A stretch of 64,000 nucleotides of DNA from DATKKG01 sp035543015 (GCA_035543015.1 DATKKG010000075.1:62001-126000), one strand, 5' to 3'. Counted from the first letter of the stretch, positions 32,069 through 40,766 are shown. Numbers and translations: made by a program. The notes: a model not told the origin generated them from the sequence alone.

Positions 32069-32500
32069 GTGGCTGGAATGCGCAAGAGGTTCCTTTCATG
32101 CGGAGCCGACCTTAAGCTGCTCTTCAGGAAGGTGAGCGCATACCTGGTGATGAACGGTTACCGCGTCGAGTCCGACCGTGAACACCTCACGCTTGTGGCG
32201 ACCCAGGAAAAGGCCCTGACGGTCATCAAGGTAACGTTCGCGGTCAAGATCGCCGGGAGCCCTGACGACTTCACCCTGACGGTGGACCGCGACGTGTCCC
32301 GAATGGTCAAGGACACCACCCTCGCGGGAGTCGTAGCCTGGGCGCTGGCGCCTTTCACCCTGGGCCTCTCAGTTGCCGGCACCGCGGGGGGTGGAGAGGC
32401 CCTCTACCTGAAGGCGGAGTCTGAAGTGGAGGGCTTCGTCTCAAAGGAGGTCGAGAAGATGAGGCCTGCCAGGGCTCCTTCCAAAGAGGCGAAGGACTGA
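32069..32500 (+). CDS. Hypothetical protein with hydrophobic helix, 143 aa
   Basis: This 143-residue protein is not recognised. It has a basic N-terminal half with alternating strands and a hydrophobic Gly/Ala helix (about residues 88-113: GVVAWALAPFTLGLSVAG) and ends in a charged tail. It may be membrane-associated. A TATA-like CTATAAAG at 32045-32052 lies about 17-24 nt upstream of the TTG or GTG-type start. It overlaps no other gene, and the methyltransferase-like gene follows. Confidence 0.5.
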   Translation: MAGMRKRFLSCGADLKLLFRKVSAYLVMNGYRVESDREHLTLVATQEKALTVIKVTFAVKIAGSPDDFTLTVDRDVSRMVKDTTLAGVVAWALAPFTLGLSVAGTAGGGEALYLKAESEVEGFVSKEVEKMRPARAPSKEAKD

Positions 32501-32547
32501 CGAACGACGACGCCCGGGCTCTGCTCGCCTTCATCGGGGCGGCGTCC

Positions 32548-33069
32548 GTGGTCTTGGTCATCTGCTCGATCGCCTTCGTACTGGTGTCTCTACTCCGGAT
32601 CCCAGCGAGCTTCGGCACATCGCTCCCTGGTCTCGCCATAGGAGCGCTCCTGGTCGCCTTCGGCCTCCTTTGGGCCGGATGGGTCTTCATGTTCAGGACG
32701 CCGAAGGAGTTCCTCCTGTCGACCTTCCTCACCTTCAAGAAGGCCCTCACCCGCGCGGACCCCTCGAACCCGCTCGGCCGGGCCGAGCCCTTCATCGTGG
32801 ACGGACCCTACCTTTACGTCAGGAACCCCACCTACTTCGGCGCGTGCGTCATGTTCCTCGGGGCCGCCCTGATCACGGGAGCGACCTTCCTGGTGCTGTC
32901 GACGCTTGGGCTCGCCATTTGGTTCAACCTGATAGTGATGCCCTATGAGACGCGAGAGATGAAGGCCCTCTTCGGGCAGGACTACGTCACCTACACAAAG
33001 ATGGTCCCCGCCTTCATTCCGTCCGGAAAGGCAGTCTACGGCAGGTCAAAGCAGAAGCCCGGCAGCTGA
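32548..33069 (+). CDS. Isoprenylcysteine methyltransferase (ICMT)-like membrane protein
   Basis: This 173-residue protein has three or four hydrophobic helices, with GPYLYVRNPTYFGACVMFLG and the VMPYETREMKALFGQDYVTY motif typical of PEMT/ICMT methyltransferases, which methylate lipids or prenylated protein C-termini. The RNPxY and E...Y motifs make SAM binding likely. The start is uncertain. The frame is open upstream to 32498 without an ATG, so GTG 32548 is used. It follows the previous gene closely and is convergent with meaB. Confidence 0.75.
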   Translation: MVLVICSIAFVLVSLLRIPASFGTSLPGLAIGALLVAFGLLWAGWVFMFRTPKEFLLSTFLTFKKALTRADPSNPLGRAEPFIVDGPYLYVRNPTYFGACVMFLGAALITGATFLVLSTLGLAIWFNLIVMPYETREMKALFGQDYVTYTKMVPAFIPSGKAVYGRSKQKPGS

Positions 33070-33079
33070 CGACCGAAGG

Positions 33080-34048
33080 TCAGGAGCGGCGTCGCCCCTT
33101 CTTGACGTGCCTTCCAACATCGCCCGTCATCTCCCTGATCAGGGCCTCGGCAGCCGAGTCGGGGTCAACCTTCCTCTCGGCCACCTTCTTCATCAGCTCC
33201 GCCCAACCCGCCTTCGAGGCGACCCCCTCGGCGAAGGCCCGGTCGATCTTGGTGTACACAGCCTCACGCACTTCTTCTTCGACGGCACTCCTGTCCCTGC
33301 CGCCCCTCCGTTTCGTCCTGGACATAAGCCCCTCCACCGCGCTGGCCAGCTCCGGAACACCCTGGCATGTCTTGGCCACCGTCTTCACGACCAAGGGTCG
33401 GCCTCCGTCCTTGGATCTTGCGAACTGACCTATCTCCAGGGCAGCCCGGTCAGCCCCGTCGAGGTCGGCCTTGTTGACCACGAATACGTCTCCGATCTCC
33501 ATGAGCCCCGCCTTCATGGCCTGAACGGAGTCCCCCATCTCCGGCATTATCACCACCAGCGTCGCGTCGGCCACCTTCACGATGTCCACCTCCGTCTGAC
33601 CGATGCCCACGCTCTCGAGGAGTATCATGTCGTACTTCGCTGCGTCCAGGACCTCTATGGCCTTCCTGGCGCTGCGTGACAGGCCACCTCTGCTTCCCCT
33701 CGACGCCATGCTCCTGATGTATACCCCCTCGTCCAGGCTGTGGTCCGTCATCCTGATCCTGTCGCCCAGGAGGGCTCCGCCCGTGAACGGGCTGGTTGGA
33801 TCCACCGCCACCACCCCGACCTTGTGCCCTCTCAATCTCAGCTCGCGAATCAGGCAGTTGATCAGGGTGCTCTTCCCTGCACCCGGGGGGCCCGCGATCC
33901 CCAAGACGAACGAGCCCCCGCCCCTGCTGTAGATCTGGGCGTAGAGCTCCCTAGCTCCTGGCAGATCGTCCTCGAGGACGGTGATGGCCTTCGATATGTC
34001 CTTCCTGTCGCCCTTCGTGACACCGAGCACGAGGTCCCTCTTATTCAA
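33080..34048 (-). CDS. meaB: Methylmalonyl-CoA mutase-associated GTPase (MeaB/ArgK-like)
   Basis: This 322-residue G3E-type GTPase protects and reloads the adenosylcobalamin-dependent methylmalonyl-CoA mutase. The P-loop GPPGAGKST is at residues 53-61. Walker-type D in VVAVDPTSP, the MASRGSRGG switch and the NKAD guanine-binding motif follow. It starts at TTG 34048, with a GAAATAAAG TATA about 25-30 nt upstream, and is divergent from the mutase large-subunit gene. The pairing with mutase genes next door is strong context support. Confidence 0.92.
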   Translation of the reverse strand: MNKRDLVLGVTKGDRKDISKAITVLEDDLPGARELYAQIYSRGGGSFVLGIAGPPGAGKSTLINCLIRELRLRGHKVGVVAVDPTSPFTGGALLGDRIRMTDHSLDEGVYIRSMASRGSRGGLSRSARKAIEVLDAAKYDMILLESVGIGQTEVDIVKVADATLVVIMPEMGDSVQAMKAGLMEIGDVFVVNKADLDGADRAALEIGQFARSKDGGRPLVVKTVAKTCQGVPELASAVEGLMSRTKRRGGRDRSAVEEEVREAVYTKIDRAFAEGVASKAGWAELMKKVAERKVDPDSAAEALIREMTGDVGRHVKKGRRRS

Positions 34049-34163
34049 TGGTTGTCTCGAGGGGAAGCGACTTTATTTCGCTTTTGTCGCCTCCCCCGGA
34101 GCGTCTCCTCCTTGCATTTGCAACAACCTAGAAATAACTGCCTCAGGGAGTCCGAAAACGAGA

Positions 34164-35894
34164 ATGCGAAAACCCAAGAGCTCCGGCTACTGGGCTTCGA
34201 AGGCGGATGAGCTCAGTCCGCGCGGAAAGGTCGGCGGCGGGGACGGGCCTTCCCTGGTATGGGAGTCGAAGACCCTACGTCCTTGGCTGAAGTCGGCCCC
34301 TGAACGGAAGGAGTCGTTCGCGACCACCTCGGGCATAGAGCTCAAGACCGCCTATGGCCCCGAGGACCTGCGGGGCATAGACCCCCAGCGGGACACCGGC
34401 TATCCAGGGAGCTACCCCTTCACGAGGGGCATCTACCCCACCATGTATCGAGGCCGCCTTTGGACTATGAGGATGTTCTCCGGCTTCGGCACTCCCGCGG
34501 ACACCAACCGCCGCCTGAAGTACCTGCTCTCCAAAGGGGAGACCGGCCTCAGCATCGCCTTCGACATGCCCACCCTATACGGCTACGACGCGGATGACGA
34601 GCGGGCGCTGGGAGAGGTCGGAAAGTGCGGAGTCAACGTGAGCTCCCTGGACGACATGGAGAGGCTCTTCTCGGGCATCAGGCTGGGAGACGTCAGCACC
34701 TCCATGACGATCAACGCCCCTGCCGCCGTCCTGCTGGCGATGTACATCTGCACCGCCCAGATGCAGGGAGCCCCTCTGAAAGGGCTCCGCGGAACGAGCC
34801 AGACGGACATCCTGAAGGAGTACATCGCCCAGAAGGAGTGGGCCTTCCCTCCGGAGGCGCACTTGCGTCTCATAAGGGACATGATGGTGTACTGCACCCG
34901 CAAGGTCCCTCAGTGGAACTACATCAGCATCAGCGGCTACCACATCAGGGAGGCCGGAGCCAGCGCCCTGCAGGAGCTGGCCTTCACCTTGGCCGACGGC
35001 TTCTCATACGTGGATCTCGGGATCTCCGCCGGGCTCCCCGTGGACTCCTTCGCCCCCAGGCTCTCCTTCTTCTTCAATTCCACCATGAACTTCCTCGAAG
35101 AGGTCGCCAAGTTCAGGGCGGCTCGCCGTATCTGGGCGACGGTGCTGAAGGAGAAGTACGGCGCCAGGGACCCCAGGTCCATGCTGTTAAGGTTCCACAC
35201 CCAGACGTCCGGCGCCTCCTTGACCTGGCAGCAGCCCCTCAACAACATCGTCCGCACGGCCATAGAGGCCCTGGCAGCGACCTTCGGCGGGACGCAATCC
35301 CTGCACACCAACTCCTACGACGAGGCCTGGGCCCTGCCCACCGAGGAATCCGCCGAGCTGGCGCTGCGGACGCAGCAGATCATCGCAGAGGAGACAGGAG
35401 TGGCTGACGTCGTCGACCCCCTGGGAGGCTCCTACTACCTCGAATGGCTCACCAGGCAGCTCGAGGTCGGCTCATATTCATATCTAGACAAGATAGAGAA
35501 GCTGGGCGGTGTGGTCGGCGCCATCAGGTCCGGCTACCTCCAGCGGGAGATAGCCGACAACGCCTACCAGACGCAGAAGAGGATCGAAGAAGGCACGAGC
35601 GTCGTCGTGGGAGTCAACGGCTATAAGGCGAAGGAAGGGCGGCCCATCAAAACCCTGAAGATAGACGAAAGGGCGCAGAGGACACAGTGTGAAGCCCTCG
35701 CCCGTCTCCGAAGCACCAGGGACAGAAGCAAGGTCGAGTCTTCGCTCGGGGAACTCCGGAGGGCTCTCCAGGACGAGAAGTCCAACTCGATGCCCTTCCT
35801 CGTCCGCTGCATGAAGTCCGGCTGCACTCTCGGAGAGGTCATGCAGGTAGGGCGGGAGGTGTTCGGGGAGTGGCAGGAGCCGGCGGTTCTTTGA
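34164..35894 (+). CDS. mcmA: Methylmalonyl-CoA mutase, large (catalytic) subunit
   Basis: This 576-residue subunit carries the substrate-binding TIM barrel that converts succinyl-CoA and methylmalonyl-CoA by radical rearrangement. Diagnostic segments are YPFTRGIYPTMYRGRLWTMR, GETGLSIAFDMPTLYG and SLHTNSYDEAWALP. The cobalamin domain is absent, as expected, since it is on the small subunit. I start at ATG 34164, about 26-30 nt from CTAGAAATAAC. The frame continues upstream of this but overlaps the meaB promoter. In thaumarchaeal 3HP/4HB carbon fixation or in propionate use, this step links succinyl-CoA and methylmalonyl-CoA. The epimerase is not in the window. Confidence 0.94.
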   Translation: MRKPKSSGYWASKADELSPRGKVGGGDGPSLVWESKTLRPWLKSAPERKESFATTSGIELKTAYGPEDLRGIDPQRDTGYPGSYPFTRGIYPTMYRGRLWTMRMFSGFGTPADTNRRLKYLLSKGETGLSIAFDMPTLYGYDADDERALGEVGKCGVNVSSLDDMERLFSGIRLGDVSTSMTINAPAAVLLAMYICTAQMQGAPLKGLRGTSQTDILKEYIAQKEWAFPPEAHLRLIRDMMVYCTRKVPQWNYISISGYHIREAGASALQELAFTLADGFSYVDLGISAGLPVDSFAPRLSFFFNSTMNFLEEVAKFRAARRIWATVLKEKYGARDPRSMLLRFHTQTSGASLTWQQPLNNIVRTAIEALAATFGGTQSLHTNSYDEAWALPTEESAELALRTQQIIAEETGVADVVDPLGGSYYLEWLTRQLEVGSYSYLDKIEKLGGVVGAIRSGYLQREIADNAYQTQKRIEEGTSVVVGVNGYKAKEGRPIKTLKIDERAQRTQCEALARLRSTRDRSKVESSLGELRRALQDEKSNSMPFLVRCMKSGCTLGEVMQVGREVFGEWQEPAVL

Positions 35895-36385
35895 AAGACG
35901 GGGAAGCCGCCAAGGACACGAGGATAAAGGTCCTCGTCGCCAAGCCGGCCCTGGACGGCCACGACAGGGGTGCTCTGATCCTGTGTAGGGCATTCCGCGA
36001 CGCAGGGATGGAGGTCATATACGCGGGCCTCCTCGCCACGCCCGAACAGGTCGCCCAGATGGCGGTCGACGAAGATGTCGACGTCGTGGCCCTGAGCCTC
36101 CTGAACGGCTCTCATATGACCGTCTTCCCCAAGGTCGCCCGCCTCCTCAAGGAGAAGGGAGGAGACGGCGTGCTTGTCGTCGGCGGAGGAATCATACCTG
36201 AGGAGGACAAGCCGAAGCTGGAAGCGATGGGGATCACCGGCAACTACGGTCCAGGGACCTCACTGAAGGAGATCATAGAGCACATTCGAGGCCGTGTCAG
36301 GAAGGTGAGAACGAAGCCTAGGGAGGCGACACCACGCGGGCTACCGAGATCTTCGAAAAGGCGACGCCCGGCTCGCGGGCGGTAA
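35870..36385 (+). CDS. mcmB: Methylmalonyl-CoA mutase, cobalamin-binding subunit
   Basis: This 171-residue B12-binding subunit has the DGHDRG motif (residues 29-34), whose His31 coordinates cobalt, then SLLNGSH and GGGIIPEED for the nucleotide-tail loop. A charged Arg/Lys-rich tail (about 145-171) follows the domain. It starts at GTG 35870, overlapping the large-subunit stop by 25 nt, so they are translationally coupled. The last 68 nt overlap the convergent beta-propeller gene. Confidence 0.93.
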   Translation: MAGAGGSLKDGEAAKDTRIKVLVAKPALDGHDRGALILCRAFRDAGMEVIYAGLLATPEQVAQMAVDEDVDVVALSLLNGSHMTVFPKVARLLKEKGGDGVLVVGGGIIPEEDKPKLEAMGITGNYGPGTSLKEIIEHIRGRVRKVRTKPREATPRGLPRSSKRRRPARGR

Positions 36386-37757
36386 GGGTGAAGTAATAGC
36401 TCCCGAGCAGCGGGCTACCCGTCACTATCACCGTGGCTTCGACATCGAAAGTCGCCGGCTTCCCGCTGAGGGTCGAGACGGGGCTGTTGAAGCTGACGCT
36501 GAAGTTCTTTGGGGCCCCGCTGGCCTGTTCGGAGTCCGTCGCCTCGAGCCCGAACACGCCGCTGTACCTTCCCGAAACGGTGAGATTGAGGTGCAGTATC
36601 GTGCTTGTCGAGATGTTGAAGGACGAGGGAGCTGAAAGGGACACGTCCGAGGAAACGGACCCGTTCACCATGCCTATGCGTCCAGTCGTGAGCTCGGTGA
36701 ACCACAGGCTGCCTCCGCCAAACGTGACGGTCAGGGCGTTCGAGATGTTGTCGTAACTGGGGACCCGAGATGGGATGTCGTATTCGACCAAGGTCATCTG
36801 GCTGGGGTCCAGTCGCGCTATCCTGTTCGCCTCATGCTCGTTGAACCAGATGTACCCCAGGTTGTCCTCCACTAGCCAATATGGCAAAGTGGTCGTTGTG
36901 CTAGCCTTCGCGGAAGTGGCGATCTGTACAAGCTCGCCGGTGGCTGGGTTGAACCTGCCGAGCAGGCTGGGGCCGTGCTCTGCGAACCATACGTTCCCCG
37001 ACCTGTCCACCGCGATGCCCGTCGGCTGAGATATCGGGGCGGGCATGTCAAAGTAATGGTAGGTGCCGTTTGCAGGGTCGAGGGTGGCTACGGTGTTGGG
37101 GACGGACTGGTTGAAGCTCACCATGGAAACCCAGAGGGTTCCGTTCGAGTCGAAGACGATGCCACTCGGCGCGGTGTCGTTGTTGGGGGTCGGGTACTCG
37201 TTCAGCATGCCGTTGTCGAGCTGGATCCTCCCGATCCTGTGTCCGTACAGCTCCGAGAACCACACGGCCCCGTCCGGGCCACGGACGATCTGCAGGGGAA
37301 AAGACACCGCCGACAGCTTGAACTGCGTGAAGTTCAGGGTCGTCGGATCGAACCTAATGATTTCGCTCGAGTTCGCATCCGTGAGCCAGACGCTGCCGTC
37401 CAGCGTGGTGGTCAGAGACCAGGTGATGGGCTGGACGACCGGGAGCTGATACAGGGTGAAGTTATGCCAGCTCGGGTAGAAGACCGCGAGCTCGCTGGTG
37501 TTCTGCTCCACGAACCACACCCTCCCTATGTTGTCGACCGTGATGCCGTTCGGAGACGGGCAACTGCCCGGAGCACCGTACTCCACGACGTAGCTTGCGG
37601 CCGAGTCCGTCAGTGAAGCCGGCCCGCAGGAGCTCTGGTTGGGATTGGGGGGCGCGCCATTGGCCAAGCTCTCGATGCCGTAGAATACGGCGCCAACTAT
37701 CAGGACGGCGCCGATCACGGCGAGGACCACCCTGACGGGCCTCAAAAGGGGAGGCAC
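36318..37757 (-). CDS. Membrane-anchored beta-propeller protein (streptogramin lyase-like)
   Basis: This 479-residue protein has an N-terminal transmembrane helix (about residues 10-31) and a large extracellular domain of repeated strands. Each repeat shows the pattern GI(T/A)VD..G..WF.E...(N/H).(I/L)..(F/L)DP, as in virginiamycin B lyase-type propellers (about residues 55-365). A C-terminal Ig-like domain (about 370-470) follows. It probably acts at the cell surface, as a binding or lyase-like protein. Many Asn-X-Ser/Thr sequons suggest N-glycosylation. Its 3' end overlaps mcmB by 68 nt on the other strand. Confidence 0.8.
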   Translation of the reverse strand: MPPLLRPVRVVLAVIGAVLIVGAVFYGIESLANGAPPNPNQSSCGPASLTDSAASYVVEYGAPGSCPSPNGITVDNIGRVWFVEQNTSELAVFYPSWHNFTLYQLPVVQPITWSLTTTLDGSVWLTDANSSEIIRFDPTTLNFTQFKLSAVSFPLQIVRGPDGAVWFSELYGHRIGRIQLDNGMLNEYPTPNNDTAPSGIVFDSNGTLWVSMVSFNQSVPNTVATLDPANGTYHYFDMPAPISQPTGIAVDRSGNVWFAEHGPSLLGRFNPATGELVQIATSAKASTTTTLPYWLVEDNLGYIWFNEHEANRIARLDPSQMTLVEYDIPSRVPSYDNISNALTVTFGGGSLWFTELTTGRIGMVNGSVSSDVSLSAPSSFNISTSTILHLNLTVSGRYSGVFGLEATDSEQASGAPKNFSVSFNSPVSTLSGKPATFDVEATVIVTGSPLLGSYYFTLTAREPGVAFSKISVARVVSPP

Positions 37758-37891
37758 CTCTCACGCCACCAGAAACAGACGAGAGCCTCACAGGCGGCCG
37801 GAGCCTCCGCTGCGTTCCTGTCAGATCCCGAGCCGAAGGCCCTGGCCTCGTCCATTGCCATACGACTCCCGACGTGGGGTCATATAAGCAC

Positions 37892-38488
37892 TCAGGGGAG
37901 ACCTTCGGTCGGCCTATGCGATCCCCCGATGGCGTCGCCCTTCCCACGCCGCCCGGAGTACCGCACGGCAAGACGGTTCACGCGCCGGGCGAACTCCTTC
38001 TTCGCCTGGGGATTCTTTTCAACTCTCGAGAACCTGCCCAGGACTTCACGCTGCTGCTCAGCCGAAAGCAGCCTTCCGTCCACGGCCTCGAACCAAGCGT
38101 CCTCCTTGGACGTATGAGCCCTGATGAAATCAGCGTAGGTCAACATGAATCGGGAGAGGGACTCCGCAGTCTCCTCTCCTTTCGCCCATCTGACGTACTC
38201 CTGTTCGATCCTCATGGCTGCCCTCCGACCGAACTCGTGCTCCACCAGAAACCCGTACACCGTCTTCTGCTCGCCCCTGGCGACTCCCTGAACAACGGGG
38301 AAGAGCCCGACTTCCTCCTTCGCGTGATGGTAGGCGTCCACGAACTCCATCATCAGTCCAATGGCCTCCTCCACGTCTTCCGGCGGAAGCTTCTCTCCTC
38401 TGGCAATCCTCGCGGACATCTTCCTGATCGCGTATTCGAGCCTCCTTATGACGCGGTGATCGGCTCTGAGGTCGGACCCGGCTTTCAC
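37892..38488 (-). CDS. Hemerythrin HHE-domain protein
   Basis: This 198-residue protein has the four-helix hemerythrin pattern with possible diiron ligands at H11 (ADHRVIRRLE), H54 and E58 (AYHHAKEE), H84 (VEHEF), and H125 and E129 (RAHTSKED). Such proteins bind O2, NO or iron. A Glu/Arg-rich basic tail (about 165-198) is extra. No partner gene is adjacent. tRNA-Phe lies about 110 nt upstream on the other strand. It may be an oxygen or NO sensor or iron buffer. Confidence 0.78.
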   Translation of the reverse strand: MKAGSDLRADHRVIRRLEYAIRKMSARIARGEKLPPEDVEEAIGLMMEFVDAYHHAKEEVGLFPVVQGVARGEQKTVYGFLVEHEFGRRAAMRIEQEYVRWAKGEETAESLSRFMLTYADFIRAHTSKEDAWFEAVDGRLLSAEQQREVLGRFSRVEKNPQAKKEFARRVNRLAVRYSGRRGKGDAIGGSHRPTEGLP

Positions 38489-38598
38489 GACATCCGCCAG
38501 GACGAGGCTGGATTAATCCGTTATCCAATCTCATGCTTCCAGGCCTCCCTTCGGACAGAAAAGGAGATATATTGCCCGAAAACGCTCTTCAAATCTGC

Positions 38599-38688
38599 GC
38601 CGCGGTAGCTCAGCCTGGGAGAGCAATCGGCTGAAGTTCATCGGAATCGGAAACCGATGTGTCGCAGGCTCAAATCCTGCCCGCGGCA
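38599..38688 (+). tRNA. tRNA-Phe (GAA) with a 16-nt intron
   Basis: Acceptor arms GCCGCGG and CCGCGGC pair. The D arm and T arm (GCAGG/CCTGC) are complete, and the discriminator is A with CC following. The anticodon stem is ATCGG (38626-38630) and CCGAT (38654-38658), with anticodon GAA at 38633-38635. Between positions 37 and 38 lies an extra 16 nt (38637-38652). A bulge-helix-bulge forms: CTGA (38631-38634) pairs with TCGG (38647-38650) between 3-nt bulges AG|T and AA|A, which matches the archaeal splicing endonuclease target at the canonical 37/38 site. Confidence 0.92.
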
Positions 38689-38792
38689 CCTGTCAAGTCG
38701 ACCCAGCGGTGTCGCTGCCCGATGCTTCCCCGGGGCCCGAAAAGGATTATTAGACCCCCGGATGGCGCATCTCCGAAAGCGGTGGAATCCAG

Positions 38793-39770
38793 TTGACCAT
38801 CACCGTCTCGAGCCTCCTCGGCTCAGATCCGGCCTTCAGGAGGGAGGTCGCGTCCCGCACTGGGGAGCCCAGCGAGGAGGAGGGCCTCTTCCTGTACTAC
38901 CATGCGGGCGGTGGGAACGGATTCATCCTTCTGGACGAGGGGGCCTACCCCGGACGGATCCAGGACGTCCTCCGGATTGCCTCAATCTCCGACGCCGTCT
39001 ACTACCTCCTGCCGAAGGACGGCAAGCTCAGCTGGATCGACGGAGAGCTCGCCCTCATGGCGGACTTCCTTGAGATATCGCATGGTGGGATCGTGACGGC
39101 CGGAGACCCGGAGGCATCCAAGGAGGTGGCAGGAAAGGTCTTCAGAGGGTTAACGCTGGCATCGCTGCCCGTTCGCTCCGCCAGCGACCCCTACCTGTTC
39201 TCGCCCGAAGGGATGGGCAGGTCCAGAAGCAAGGACCTCGGAGGCCAGAAGTACGTCGCCGTGGACAGGGCCTTCAACGTCAAGGGGGTCGGCCTCATAG
39301 TGCTGGGCTTCGTGATAGGAGGCACCGTGAAGACGCATGACGCCATGAAGATCCTGCCCCAGGGAAGGGAGGCGGAGGTCAGGAGCATTCAGATAATGGA
39401 CGTGGACGTTGACTCCGCCCCCGAGGGCTCGAGGGTGGGCCTTTGCCTGAAGGGCGCCTCTGTCGAGGACTTCCAGAAGGGCGTGGGGGTTGCTAGCGAC
39501 GGCATCAGAACCTCACACCAGCTCACCCTCGAATTCAGAGGGTCCCCCTACTTCCGCCAAGGCATCCGCAAGCCCGTCGACCTGCACATCCAGACGATAT
39601 CCGGGCTGAACCTCGGTCATGTCGCCCCTCAGCCCGACGGCAAGATGACGGTGACATTCCAGAAGCAGGTCCCCGTTTGGGCGGGCCAGCGGGCTGTCTT
39701 GGTGGACCTGAACATCAGGCCGGGCGCTTCAAGGGTCATAGGAGGAGGAGTGGTCTCCTCCTTCCTCTAG
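38793..39770 (+). CDS. SelB-like elongation factor homologue without a GTP-binding loop
   Basis: This 325-residue protein has an EF-Tu-type domain II (about residues 154-235: FNVKGVGLIVLGFVIGGTVK to LKGASVEDFQ) and a domain III-like end (about 236-325, with the R-P-G-A-S-R-V-I-G-G-G-V sequence). The N-terminal region (1-150) has the size of a G domain but no GxxxxGKS/T, no DxxG and no NKxD. This fits the archaeal SelB-like (aSelBL) group, which is known to lack GTPase motifs and does not require selenocysteine. It starts at TTG 38793. Its ligand (a tRNA or ribosomal site) is unknown. Confidence 0.75.
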   Translation: MTITVSSLLGSDPAFRREVASRTGEPSEEEGLFLYYHAGGGNGFILLDEGAYPGRIQDVLRIASISDAVYYLLPKDGKLSWIDGELALMADFLEISHGGIVTAGDPEASKEVAGKVFRGLTLASLPVRSASDPYLFSPEGMGRSRSKDLGGQKYVAVDRAFNVKGVGLIVLGFVIGGTVKTHDAMKILPQGREAEVRSIQIMDVDVDSAPEGSRVGLCLKGASVEDFQKGVGVASDGIRTSHQLTLEFRGSPYFRQGIRKPVDLHIQTISGLNLGHVAPQPDGKMTVTFQKQVPVWAGQRAVLVDLNIRPGASRVIGGGVVSSFL

Positions 39771-39791
39771 AGTGCCCGCACCATGGGGTCC

Positions 39792-40766
39792 CTATCCCGC
39801 TGCTGAGAACCCGATGACGACGTTCCCCAGGTCGGAGGTGCAGCTGACGTTGAACTGGGTCGGCACGGAGAAGTAGTCGGGTGTCCGCGCTTCGTATTCC
39901 GTGCCAGAATTGGTCAGCACCAGGAGCCCTCCGGCCTGCGGCGGAATCACGCTCCCCATGGATGTTGCCCCAAGGAGCCACACGGCCGCCGACGAGTCAG
40001 CCTCCAGCCGCAGGTTTATGTTGCCAGCCCTGGTCGAAAGGGAGGCCGAGCCGGTCGTGGAGTCGGCTTCGATGTCGATGTCGACGTTGCCGGCGCTGCT
40101 GCGGCAGCTGATGTAGGGGGCGGTCACCGCGGCGATCTCCACGTTCCCGGCGTCCGTGGTGCAATCGAGCGAGAGGACCTTGGCCCTCGCGTCCTGGTCC
40201 AAGTATATGTTGCCAGCGCTGGTGCGAAGGGACGCGTTCAGGACATACCTAAGGCCCAGCACGATCTCCATCTCGGCCCCCGCTCCGTTGAGGTTCAGGC
40301 GGAAGGCGTCCCCGCTGGAGGAATTGGTGAGCTTCGGCACCATCGTGAACGAGGGGAAGAACCGCCTGCCCCCGGCGTACCTGAACGTCACCCTGTAGGC
40401 GAGACTGGGGTCGGCCGAGTAGCTCACCCTGATGCTCCCCGCGCTCGTCCTCGCCGTCAGCAGGAGGTAGCTCTGAGGCACCTGGGCCCTGGTGGCCGAG
40501 AAGACGAGGGTCGTGCTCGGCGCCTCCATGGCGAACCCTCCCGACGCGACCGCCCCCACAACGACCATCCCGACGAGGCACAGGGCGGCGCCAGCTGAAG
40601 CTCCCCGAGGTCTCCTCAGGGCGTAGACGACGGTCGCGACGCCCGCGAGCAGCAGAGCCAGGCCGAAGGCTCCGGGGACGACTATCCCAAGATAGGACAG
40701 GGCCCCTGCGAGAACGAACAGCAGGCCTCCGAGGACTTCAAGCAAGAGTCCGACCGAAGACCTCAT
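39792..40766 (-). CDS. Membrane-anchored DUF4097-like beta-helix protein
   Basis: This 324-residue protein has three N-terminal helices (about 5-24, 29-48, 57-76) and an external domain with repeating TSAGSI, TSAGNI, TDAGNV, SSAGNV and TRAGNI turns (residues about 107-250). That pattern is typical of the DUF4097 putative adhesin beta-solenoid. Repeats are about 24-30 residues apart. It could be a surface adhesin or a regulatory membrane partner. It stands alone between the SelB-like and the HAD genes. Confidence 0.72.
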   Translation of the reverse strand: MRSSVGLLLEVLGGLLFVLAGALSYLGIVVPGAFGLALLLAGVATVVYALRRPRGASAGAALCLVGMVVVGAVASGGFAMEAPSTTLVFSATRAQVPQSYLLLTARTSAGSIRVSYSADPSLAYRVTFRYAGGRRFFPSFTMVPKLTNSSSGDAFRLNLNGAGAEMEIVLGLRYVLNASLRTSAGNIYLDQDARAKVLSLDCTTDAGNVEIAAVTAPYISCRSSAGNVDIDIEADSTTGSASLSTRAGNINLRLEADSSAAVWLLGATSMGSVIPPQAGGLLVLTNSGTEYEARTPDYFSVPTQFNVSCTSDLGNVVIGFSAAG

